DNA from: Saccopteryx bilineata
Taxonomy: Eukaryota; Chordata; Mammalia; Chiroptera; Emballonuridae
Assembly (NCBI RefSeq): GCF_036850765.1
Contig: NC_089491.1
Coordinates: 86,336,740 to 86,400,739, forward strand
Direction of reading: 5' to 3'
Length of the DNA stretch: 64,000 nucleotides
The notes below the pieces were generated by a model that had not been told where the DNA came from, did not search any database, and worked only from the letters and a program-made list of their open reading frames with translations. Shown here piece by piece: positions 49,157-58,523 of this stretch. The translations under genes were made by a program, and so were the position numbers. The first letter of the stretch is position 1; every line of letters starts with the position of its first letter.

Positions 49157-50179
49157 ATGCCATTAAAGAAGAGAAAATTGAATATCATGGATACAAAAGA
49201 AAGAGAGGTAACACAGAGAGATGAGGAAAAATCTATGGAGAAAAAATTTAAGATATTGGAAACCTTGGAGTTAAATGACAGAGAATTTAAAATAGAAATT
49301 CTAAAAATACTCAGAGATATACAAGAAAACACAGAAAGGCAATTTAGGGAGCTCAGAAAACAACTCGATGAACACAAAGAGTATATCTCCAAGGAAATTG
49401 AAACTATAAAAACAAATCAAACAGAGATGAAAAACTCAATTCATGAGCTGAAAAATGAGGTAACAAGCTTAGCTAATAGAACAGGCCAGATAGAAGAGAG
49501 GATCAGCAAAATAGAAGACAAGCAACTTGAGGCTCAACAAAGAGAAGAAGAAAGAGATTCAAAAATTAAAAAAAATGAAATAGCCCTACAGGAATTATCT
49601 GACTCCATCAAAAAGAATAACATAAGAATAATAGGTATATCAGAGGGAGAAGAGAGAGAAAATGGAATGGAGAACATACTCAAAAAAATAATAGATGAGA
49701 ACTTCCCAAGCCTCTGGAAAGAACTAAAACCTCAAATTCTAGAAGCAAACAGAACTCCAAGTTTTCTTAACCCCAACAAACCTACTTCAAGGCACATCAT
49801 AATAAAATTGGCACAAACCAACTGCAAAGAAAAAATTCTCAAGGCAGCCAGGGAAAAGAAGAATACAACATATAAAGGAAGGCCCATTAGATTATCATCA
49901 GATTTCTCAACAGAAACTCTACAAGCTAGAAGAGAGTGGACCCCAATATTTAAAGTCTTGAAAGAGAGGACCTTTCAGCCACGAATACTATACCCATCAA
50001 AGCTAACCTTCAAATATGAAGGAGAAATAAAAACATTCACAGATACAGAAAAGATGAGAGAATTTATCACCAGAAAACCCCCACTCCAGGAAATACTAAA
50101 GGGGGTTCTCCAATCAGATACAAAGAATAAAAAAACAACAACAACAAAGCCACAAGTAAAAGCTCCAAGAAGAACATAA
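49157..50179 (+). CDS. L1 ORF1 protein, intact
   Basis: ORF1p is the trimeric RNA-binding chaperone that coats L1 RNA in cytoplasmic particles. The frame is 340 codons without a break; family members are about 340-370. Residues about 20-150 are a charged heptad coiled coil (IQENTERQFRELRKQLDEH). The RRM follows from about residue 152 (NNIRIIGISEGEE) and includes SRHIIIKLAQ. The C-terminal domain covers about 250-325 (TYKGRPIRLSSDFS, LQARREW). The tail is Lys/Thr-rich. The first ATG (MPLKKRKLN) fits the usual basic start. It lies 303 bp upstream of ORF2, separated as is common in L1. The protein could be made if the promoter is active, but this copy lacks its own reverse transcriptase. Confidence 0.93.
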   Translation: MPLKKRKLNIMDTKEREVTQRDEEKSMEKKFKILETLELNDREFKIEILKILRDIQENTERQFRELRKQLDEHKEYISKEIETIKTNQTEMKNSIHELKNEVTSLANRTGQIEERISKIEDKQLEAQQREEERDSKIKKNEIALQELSDSIKKNNIRIIGISEGEERENGMENILKKIIDENFPSLWKELKPQILEANRTPSFLNPNKPTSRHIIIKLAQTNCKEKILKAAREKKNTTYKGRPIRLSSDFSTETLQARREWTPIFKVLKERTFQPRILYPSKLTFKYEGEIKTFTDTEKMREFITRKPPLQEILKGVLQSDTKNKKTTTTKPQVKAPRRT

Positions 50180-50482
50180 CTAAACCAACTTTAAACTGTG
50201 ACAACAATAAGAAAGGAGGGGAGAGGATGAAGATTAACAGTAGCAAAGAGCGATGGAGGGCAAAAGTACTCACAAAATAGTGCACTACAATGAACAGGGT
50301 AGGAACCCTTTTCATTACTTAATGGTAACCACCATTGAAAAAACCACCACAGAAGCACATGATTTAAAAAAGATAGCAACAGAGGAAAGATGTATGGAAT
50401 ACAACCAAATAAAAACAAAAGATAGAAAAACGAAAGAGAAGAATCAAACAAGGCACAAAACTAACAGAAAGCAATCTATAAA

Positions 50483-53400
50483 ATGGCAATGAGGAACTCA
50501 CAATTGTCATTAATTACACTAAATGTAAATGGATTAAACTCACCAATAAAAAGGCACAGAGTAGCAGAATGGATCAAAAAAGAAAATCCAACTGTATGCT
50601 GCCTACAAGAAACTCATCTAAGTAACAAGGATAAAAACAAATTCAAAGTGAAAGGCTGGAAAACAAAGCTCCAAGCAAATAACATCCATAAAAAAGCAGG
50701 CGTAGCAATACTCATATCTGATGATGCTGACTACAAGACAGCAAAAGTACTCAGAGACAAAAATAGCCATTTCATAATGGCTAAGGGGACACTGAATCAA
50801 GAAGACATAACAATTCTTAATATATATGCACCAAACCAAGGAGCACCAAAATATATAAGACAGCTACTTATTGACCTTAAAACAAAAACTGACAAAAATA
50901 CAATCATACTTGGAGACCTCAATACACCGCTGACGGCTATAGATCGGTCATCCAAACAGAGAATCAACAAAGACATAGTGGCCTTAAACAAAACACTAGA
51001 GCACCTGGATATGATAGACATCTACAGGACACTTGATCCCAAAGTGACCGAGTATACATTTTTCTCCAGTGTACATGGATAATTCTCAAGAATTGACCAT
51101 ATGCTGGGCCACAAAAACAACATCAGCAAATTCAGAAAAATTGAAGTTGTACCAAGCATATTTTCTGATTATAAAGCCTTGAAACTAGAATTCAACAGCA
51201 AAAAAGAGGGAAAAAATCCCACAAAAATGTGGAAACTAAACAACATACTTTTAAAGAATGAATGGGTCAAAGAAGAAATAAGTGCAGAGATCAAAAGATA
51301 TATACAGACAAATGAAAATGATAATACGACATATCAGAATCTATGGAATGCAGCAAAAGCAGTGATAAGAGGGAAGTTCATATCACTTCAGGCACATATG
51401 AACAAACAAGAGATAGCCCAAGTGAACCACTTAACTTCACACCTTAAGGAACTAGAAAATGAAGAACAAAGACAACCCAAAACCAGCCGAAGAAAGGAGA
51501 TAATAAAAATCAGAGCAGAAATAAATGAAATAGAGAACAGAAAAACTATAGAAAAAATTAATAGAACAAGGAGCTGGTTCTTTGAAAAAATCAACAAAAT
51601 TGACAAACACTTGGCAAGACTTACCAAGGAAAAAAGAGAAAGAACTCATATAAACAAAATCCAAAATGAAAGAGGAGAAATCACCACGGACATTGTAGAT
51701 ATAGAAAGAATTATTGTAGAATACTATGAAAAACTTTATGCCACTAAATTCAACAACCTAGAAGAAATGGATAAATTCCTAGAACAATACAACCTTCCTA
51801 GACTGAGTCAAGAAGAAGCAGAAAGCCTAAACAGACCTATTAGTACAGAAGAAATAGAAAAAAACATTAAAAACCTCCCCAAAAATAAAAGTCCAGGCCC
51901 AGACGGCTATACCAGCGAATTTTATCAAACCTTCAAAGAAGACTTGGTTCCTATTCTACAGAAAGTCTTCCAAAAAATTGAAGAAGAAGCAATACTTCCA
52001 AACACATTTTATGAGGCAAACATAACCCTTATACCAAAACCAGGCAAGGATGGCACAAAAAAAGAAAACTACAGACCAATATCTCTAATGAATACAGATG
52101 CTAAAATACTAAACAAAATACTAGCAAATCGAATACAACAACATATTAAAAAAAATACATCATGATCAAGTGGGATTCATCCCAGAATCTCAAGGATGGT
52201 TCAACATACGTAAAACGGTTAACATAATACACCATATCAACAAAACAAAGAACAAGAACCACATGATATTATCAATAGATGCAGAAAAGGCTTTCGATAA
52301 AATACAACACAATTTTATGTTTAAGACTCTCAACAAAATGGGTATAGAAGGAAAATATCTCAACATGATAAAGGCCATATATGATAAACCATCAGCTAAC
52401 ATCATACTAAATGGCACAAAACTGAAGGTTTTCCCCCTTAAATCAGGAACAAGACAGGGTTGTCCACTCTCTCCACTCTTATTTAATGTGGTACTAGAGG
52501 TTCTTGCCACAGCAATCAGACAAGACAAAGAAATAAAAGGCATCCATATCGGAAAAGAAGAAGTAAAGGTATCACTTTTTGCAGATGATATGATCCTATA
52601 CATCGAAAACCCCAAAGAATCCACAAAAAGACTTCTAGAAAAAATAAGCCAATACAGTAAGGTCGCAGGATACAAAATTAACATACAGAAGTCAATAGCC
52701 TTTCTATATGCCAACAATGAAACATTTGAGAATGAACTCAAAAGAATAATCCCCTTCACGATTGCAAAAAAAAATAAAATACCTAGGAATAAACATAACA
52801 AAGAATGTAAAGGACTTATACAATGAAAACTATAAACCATTGTTAAGGGAAATCGAAAAAGACATTATGAGATGGAAGAATATTCCTTGTTCTTGGTTAG
52901 GTAGAATAAATATAATCAAGATGGCCATATTACCCAAAGCTATATACAAATTTAATGCAATTCCCATCAAAATTCCAATGACATTTTTTAAAGAAATGGA
53001 GCAAAAAATAATCAGATTTATATGGAACTATAAAAAGCCCCGAATAGCCAAAGCAATCCTAAAGAAAAGGAATGAAGCTGGGGGCATTACAATACCTGAC
53101 TTCAAACTCTATTATAGGGCCATGACAATCAAAACAACATGGTATTGGCAGAAAAATAGACACTCAGACCAATGGAACAGAATAGAAAGCCCAGAAATAA
53201 AACCACATATATATAGTCAAATAATTTTTGATAAAGGGGCCAACAACACTCAATGGAGAAAAGAAAGCCTCTTCAACAAATGGTGCTGGGAAAACTGGAA
53301 AGCCACATGCAAAAGAATGAAACTGGACTACAGTTTGTCCCCCTGTACTAAATTAACTCAAAATGGATCAAAGATCTAAACATAAGACCTGAAACAATAA

Positions 53401-54302
53401 AGTACATAGAAGAAGACATAGGTACCAAACTCATGGACCTGGGCTTTAAAGAGCATTTTATGAATTTGACTCCACAGGCAAGAGAAGTGAAAGCAAAAAT
53501 TAATGAATGGGACTTCATCAGACTAAGAAGTTTTTGTTCAGCAAGAGAAATTGATAAGATAAACAGACAGCCAACTAATTGGGAAATGATATTTTTAAAC
53601 ACCTGCTCAGATAAGGGCCTAATATCCAAAATTTACAAAGAACTCGTAAAACTCAACGACAAACAAACAAACAATACAATAAAAAAATGGGAAGAGGATA
53701 TGAACAGACACTTCTCCCAGGAAGAAATACAAATGGCCAACAGATATATGAAAAGATGCTCATCTTCTTTAGTTATTAGAGAAATGCAAATCAAAACTGC
53801 AATGAGATACCACCTCACACCTGTTAGACTAGCTATTATTAACAAGACAGGTAATAGCAAATGTTGGAGAGGCTGTGGAGAAAAAGGAACCCTCATCCAC
53901 TGTTGGTGGGAATGTAAAGTAGTACAACCACTATGGAGGAAAGTATGGTGGTTCCTCAAAAAACTGAAAATAGAACTACCTTATGACCCAGCAATCCCTC
54001 TACTGGGTATATACCCCAAAAACTCAGAAACATTGACTTGTAAAGACACATGCAGCCCCATGTTCATTGCAGCATTGTTCACAGTGGCCAGGACATGGAA
54101 ACAACCAAAAAGCCCATCAATAGATGACTGGATAAAGAAGATGTGGCACATATACACTATGGAATACTACTCAGCCATAAGAAATGATGACATCGGATCA
54201 TTTATAGCAAAATGGTGGGATCTTGACAACATTATACGGAGTGAAATAAGTAAATCAGAAAAAACCAGGAACTGCATTTTTCCATACGTAGATGGGTCAT
54301 AA
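50483..54302 (+). pseudogene. L1 ORF2, broken by one stop and three frameshifts
   Basis: ORF2p combines an AP-type endonuclease, a reverse transcriptase and a C-terminal Cys-rich domain; the span (about 1273 codons) equals the usual length. Endonuclease motifs: LNVNGLNSP, QETHL, GDLNTPL. The motif normally read SDH is SDY at about 51166-51174, so a catalytic His is lost. Reverse transcriptase: DAEKAFDKI and FADDM (about 52577-52590). C-terminus: [18 protein letters not shown] (about 53860-53915). Lesions: TAA stop at 51080-51082; +1 in an A8 run (52148-52155); +1 in an A9 run (52766-52774); -1 at an AAA run near 53350-53352. The frame then continues to the stop at 54300-54302. It cannot make active ORF2p unless the run-length lesions are assembly errors, and the stop and SDY would remain. 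Confidence 0.93.
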
Positions 54303-54558
54303 AAGTGAGACCAAGAGACATTGATAAGAGTGTGGTGGTTACGGGGGGAGGGGGGAGAGGGAGAGGGAAGGGGGAGGGGGAGGGGCACAAAGAGAACTAG
54401 ATAGAGGGTGACAGGACAATCTGACTTTGGGTGATGGGTATGCAACATAATTGAACTTTAAGATAACCTGGACATATTATCTTTGAATATATGTATCTTG
54501 ATTTACTGATGTCACCCCATTAAAAATAAATACAATAAAAAAAAAGAATAAAGAAATT
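54303..54558 (+). repeat. L1 3' UTR with G-rich tract and A-rich tail
   Basis: A nearly pure purine tract with many G runs lies at 54337-54386, a G-quadruplex candidate. It is followed by the conserved TGATGTCACCCCATTAAAAATAAA block and the tail. The 55130 and 58091 copies keep the same layout. Confidence 0.9.
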
Positions 54559-54573
54559 AAAAAAAAAAACTAT

Positions 54574-54819
54574 GAACAAATCCCTACACACTGCACATAT
54601 TTTATTTTAAATAAAAAAACAAAACGGGAACAAATACAATATTTAAAATAAAGAACAAGTAAATTTAAATCAACAAACTGACCAGTATTTCAATGGGAAC
54701 TATGCTCCTCTCACTGACCACCAATGAAAGAGGTGCCCCTTCCGGAAGTGTGGCGGGGGCTGGATAAATGGCCTCAGGGGGCCGCATGCGGCCCGCGGGT
54801 CATAGTTTGGGGACCCCTG
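54574..54819 (+). mobile_element. Non-autonomous hAT element, right part
   Basis: Continues the 46407 element from ACAAATCCC to the perfect right terminal repeat AGTTTGGGGACCCCTG (54804-54819). The second TSD CTCTAACA follows at 54820-54827. A GC-rich palindromic stretch (CCGCATGCGGCCCGCGGG) precedes the end. Confidence 0.95.
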
Positions 54820-54827
54820 CTCTAACA

Positions 54828-55129
54828 CCTGGTGCTATTTCACTGCTGAGAAAACCAGGATATAAATTTGTGCTGAGCATTTTCTTTCCTTTTGTTCCTC
54901 TAGCTTCATAATCTGCCTTTCTTTGTTCTGCTTTGTGCCTAGGAGCTGAGCCCATGAACTGCTGCAGCAAAGCTCCATTGCCTTCTGAATTTGGGCTGGC
55001 CAGTGGAAAACATCAGTTAAAGGTAGGTTGGAGATGTTGTTCTTGGCTCCCTCCTTGTAAGGCAGCAATTTGCCACTGGTTGTTTCTGTTGTTTTCTGTA
55101 CTAATGTCTACAATTTCTTTTTTTTTTTT
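54828..55129 (+). other. Resumed LTR end and unassigned downstream sequence
   Basis: The first few tens of bases continue the probable LTR. Beyond this may be retroviral leader or unrelated sequence; no motif decides it. Confidence 0.35.
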
Positions 55130-56460
55130 TATATAAATTTTTATTAATGTTAATGGGATGACATTAATAATTCAGGGTACATATATTCAAAGAAAACATG
55201 TCTAGGTTATTTTGTCATTAAATTATGTTGCATACCCCTCGCCCAGAGTCAGATTGTCCTCCGTCACCCTCTATCTAGTTTTCTCTGTGCCCCTCCCCCT
55301 CCCCCTAACTCTCTCCCTCCCTCCCTCCTGCATCCTCCCTCCCCCCACCCCTGGTAACCACCACACTCTTGTCCATGTCTCTTAGTCTCGTTTTTATGTT
55401 CCACCAATGTATGGAATCATGTAGTTCTTGTTTTTTTCTGATTTACTTATTTCACTCCGTATAATGTTATCAAGATCCCACCATTTTGCTGTAAATGATC
55501 TAATGTCATCATTTCTTATGGCTGAGTAGTATTCCATAGTGTATATGTGCCACATCTTCTTTATCCAATCTTCTATTGAAGGGCTTTTTGGTTGTTTCCA
55601 TGTCTTGGCCACTGTGAACAGTGCTGCTATGAACATGGGGCTACATGTGTCTTTACGTATCAATGATTCTGAGGTTTTGGGGTATATACCCAATAGAGGG
55701 ATTGCTGGGTCATAGGGTAGTTCTATTTGCAGTTTTTTGAGGAACCACCATACTTTCCTCCATAGTGGTTGTACTACTTTACATTCCCACCAACAGTGTA
55801 TGAGGGTTCCTTTTTCTCCACAGCCTCTCCAACATTTGCTATTACCCGTCTTGTTGATAATAGCTAATCTAACAGGGATGAGGTGGTATCTCATTGTAGT
55901 TTTGATTTGCATTTCTCTAATAACTAATGAAGCTGAGCATCTTTTCATATATCTGTTGGCCATTTGTATTTCTTCCTGAGAGAAGTGTCTGTTCATATCC
56001 TCTTCCCATTTTTTTATTGGATTGTTTGTTTGTTGTTGAGTTTTATGAGTTCTTTGTATATTTTGGATATTAGGTCCTTATCTGAGCTGTTGTTTGAGAA
56101 TATCAGTTCCCATTTAGTTGGCTGTCTGTTTATTTTGATATCAGTTTCTCTTGCTGAGCAAAAACTTTTAATTCTGATGTAGTCCCATTCATTTATCTTT
56201 GCCTTCACTTCTCTTGCCATTGGAGTCAAGTTCATAAAATGTTCTTTAAAACCCAGATCCATGAGTTTAGTACCTATGTCTTCTTCTATAGTACACGGGG
56301 ACAGGCTGTAGTCGAGTTTCATTCTTTTGCATGTGGCTTTCTAGTTTTCCCAACACCATTTGTTGAAGAGGCTTTCTTTTCTCCATTGTGTGTCGTTGGC
56401 CCCTTTATCAAAGATTATTTGAGCATATATATGTGGTTTTATTTCTGGGCTTTCTATTAT
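55130..56460 (-). mobile_element. 5'-truncated L1, inverted relative to the full-length copy
   Basis: Poly-T at 55120-55130, then the complement of the L1 3' UTR, including C-rich sequence at about 55258-55350 opposite the G tract. It then covers the last part of ORF2. The 5' break at about 56460 follows the complement of AGAAAGCCCAGAAATAAA. I could not find a convincing TSD. Confidence 0.92.
55394..56390 (-). pseudogene. L1 ORF2 C-terminal fragment
   Basis: Two minus-strand frames, 55996-55394 (200 codons, including the Cys-rich [18 protein letters not shown]) and 56322-56014, make up the ORF2 C-terminal third with one frame change. It is clearly similar to the full-length copy but differs at many positions (for example the C-terminal YIGGT versus YVDGS), so it comes from another source copy. 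Confidence 0.88.
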
Positions 56461-58090
56461 TCCCCCTTCTATACCTTTGGTCCTGATGGGTCCAGGTGTC
56501 TGCTCCTCCCTGTCTTCTTCAGACCTAGGAATGGCAGTGGCTTCTGGCTAATGTTAGCCCCAAGTACTTGACTTTGCTTCTCAACTCATCTCTCAGCTTC
56601 ATAAAAAGTCCCTTCAACACATTCTACTTTGATTTTATTATGTTTATTGCTGAAGCCTTAACTAAGAGAAATAATTGTATTTCTTATTGCTAATTTATTA
56701 ATAATAAAATACTCCATAATCCAATATAAATCCACATAGAGAAATTTATATTTTTCCTAAATTTTCTAAATAAAAATGCACATACACACATTCCTATATA
56801 TAAATCCCTTTTTGAACATATTTTCAGTGTAAATTTAAGGCCTAGGTTAAATTTTAAAGGCATTATATGAATTTATATTTAATTTTATTTTAAATTGTGA
56901 TATTCGTTCTACTATTCATAGTTTGTAATTTCAACTATCGTTAGATTAACTTTAGTTTTATTAAATTTATATGTAAGTATTTATATCACCAGTATTTTGA
57001 TCTACAGTTTTAATAAATTATATATATATTTAATAATTAGTACTTTATATATATACTAATATATATGTAATATATATATATTGCATTTTAAATAGAAATT
57101 ACTTGCAACCCAATTGCTATACAATATATACATAATGTTTTTTGTTTTTTTTTGTAAGTGAAACTTCACTGCTATTAAGAAGTTCTTTTTTCCTGTGAGG
57201 AAAAAGGGACACTGGAAAGTAGGCTTCCCCCTCATTCCTCTAAGGGAGGGTTCAGTCTCTTCCAGCCCTGCTTTAGCCACCTATGACCTAACCTTGCCCA
57301 GAATGCTGGGGTTTGCCACTGAAGGATGAAGGGGCCCAGGGCCGTCGGCCCTATCTACGACACTGTGGACAAGCCTAGGGTATTCCTTCCAAGAAGCAGG
57401 TAAACTGATCTCAAGGGCCACTTAACTATGTCTTCCCTAAATAGTCAGGTTTTTTATTCTTCCTTCAAAGATCTCTGTTGTGGGTGTTGATAGTCCTATA
57501 TTCTGCTGCTTTGTTTAATATATAGTGTTTCCTTTATTCTTCCTACCTCAATGCCCCACTCATATTTCAGGCTGGGACCTACTCCTAATTTAGAGCTCTC
57601 TCTCCCCCTTTTGCCAACTTCTATTGTGAATTTACCTTTGCCACCCAGCTTAGTGTATCCCAAGGTTCTCTTTAACATGCCACAGTTGCAGAGCTCCAGG
57701 GAAAAGCACCCTGGTCTCATCTCTCCAGGCAGAGGAGAACAGAAGCTCCATCTCCACACATGCTGCAGATGGCTTTTCCAGTCTACCTGAATAATTACCA
57801 GCTAGAAGCAGCAGTCATTGTGATTTGGACGTGAGCTGCAAAGTATAGAATTGTGACAACGATTCCAGTGCCATGAGGACTTTTCCTGGATTGGACTTTT
57901 CCTGGACTCCTGCTCCTTGTGATAGCTCCTAACGGACTGAACTGGGATTGGGTTGCATTCACAGGGATTTGGAATGGTGTTGGTGCCAACTTGGACTTGG
58001 TGAACATGTTAAGGACACTACTCTTTTACGGATTCTTGTTGTATTGGCCAAGAGTTTGCTTAAAGCTTTAATCACTGTAAAAAAATATAG
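56461..58090. other. Unassigned sequence between two L1 fragments
   Basis: Includes AT dinucleotide runs near 57010-57085 and a less AT-rich part at about 57180-58050. In that part GGACTTTTCCTGGATT is tandemly repeated near 57878-57905. An LTR-element relic is possible, but no viral or host gene could be shown. Confidence 0.35.
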
Positions 58091-58523
58091 AAGACTGGAT
58101 AAAGAAGATGTGGCACATATACACTATGGTATACTACTCAGCCATAAGAAGCAATGACATCGGATCATTTACAAGAAAATGGTGGGATCTTGATGACATT
58201 ATACGGAGTGAAATAAGTAAATCAGAAAAAAACAAGAACTGCATGATTCCATACATTGGTGGGACATAAAAACAAGACTAAAAGACATGGACAAGAATGT
58301 GGTGGTTATGGGGGGGGGCGAAGGAGGGAGAGGGGAAGAAGGAGGGGGAGGGTCACAAAGAAAACTAGCTAGAAGGTGACGGAAGACAATCTGACTTTGG
58401 GTAATGGGTATGCAACATAATTGAATGACAAAATAACCTGGACATGTTTTCTTTGAATATATGTACCCTGATTTATTGATGTCACCCCATTAAAATTAAT
58501 AAAAATTTATTTATAAAAAAAAA
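58091..58523 (+). mobile_element. L1 3'-end fragment, 5'-truncated
   Basis: Starts at GACTGGATAAAGAAGATGTGG in the ORF2 C-terminus. It runs through the ORF2 end near 58269, the G-rich tract (58306-58350) and CACCCCATTAAAATTAATAAA to an A-rich tail. Flanking AAGACT-like sequence may be a short TSD (about 58088 and 58522). Confidence 0.93.

Larger units (their letters stand above)
46492..54558 (+). mobile_element. Young full-length L1 (8.07 kb)
   Basis: It begins GACAGTGATGGCGCGG and ends in an A-rich tail. The 15-bp TSD A10-CTATG lies at 46477-46491 and 54559-54573, inside the hAT element; an A-rich site fits L1 endonuclease preference. Order: CpG-rich 5' UTR with tandem monomers, pyrimidine-rich region, intact ORF1 (49157-50179), broken ORF2 (50483-54302), and a 3' UTR with a G-rich tract and a poly-A tail. 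Intact TSD and ORF1 argue for a recent insertion. Confidence 0.97.

Noticed and set aside
52190..52840. 216-residue minus-strand ORF
   Set aside because: Exact antisense shadow of the A-rich L1 ORF2 coding strand; hydrophobic run is a by-product of the complement.
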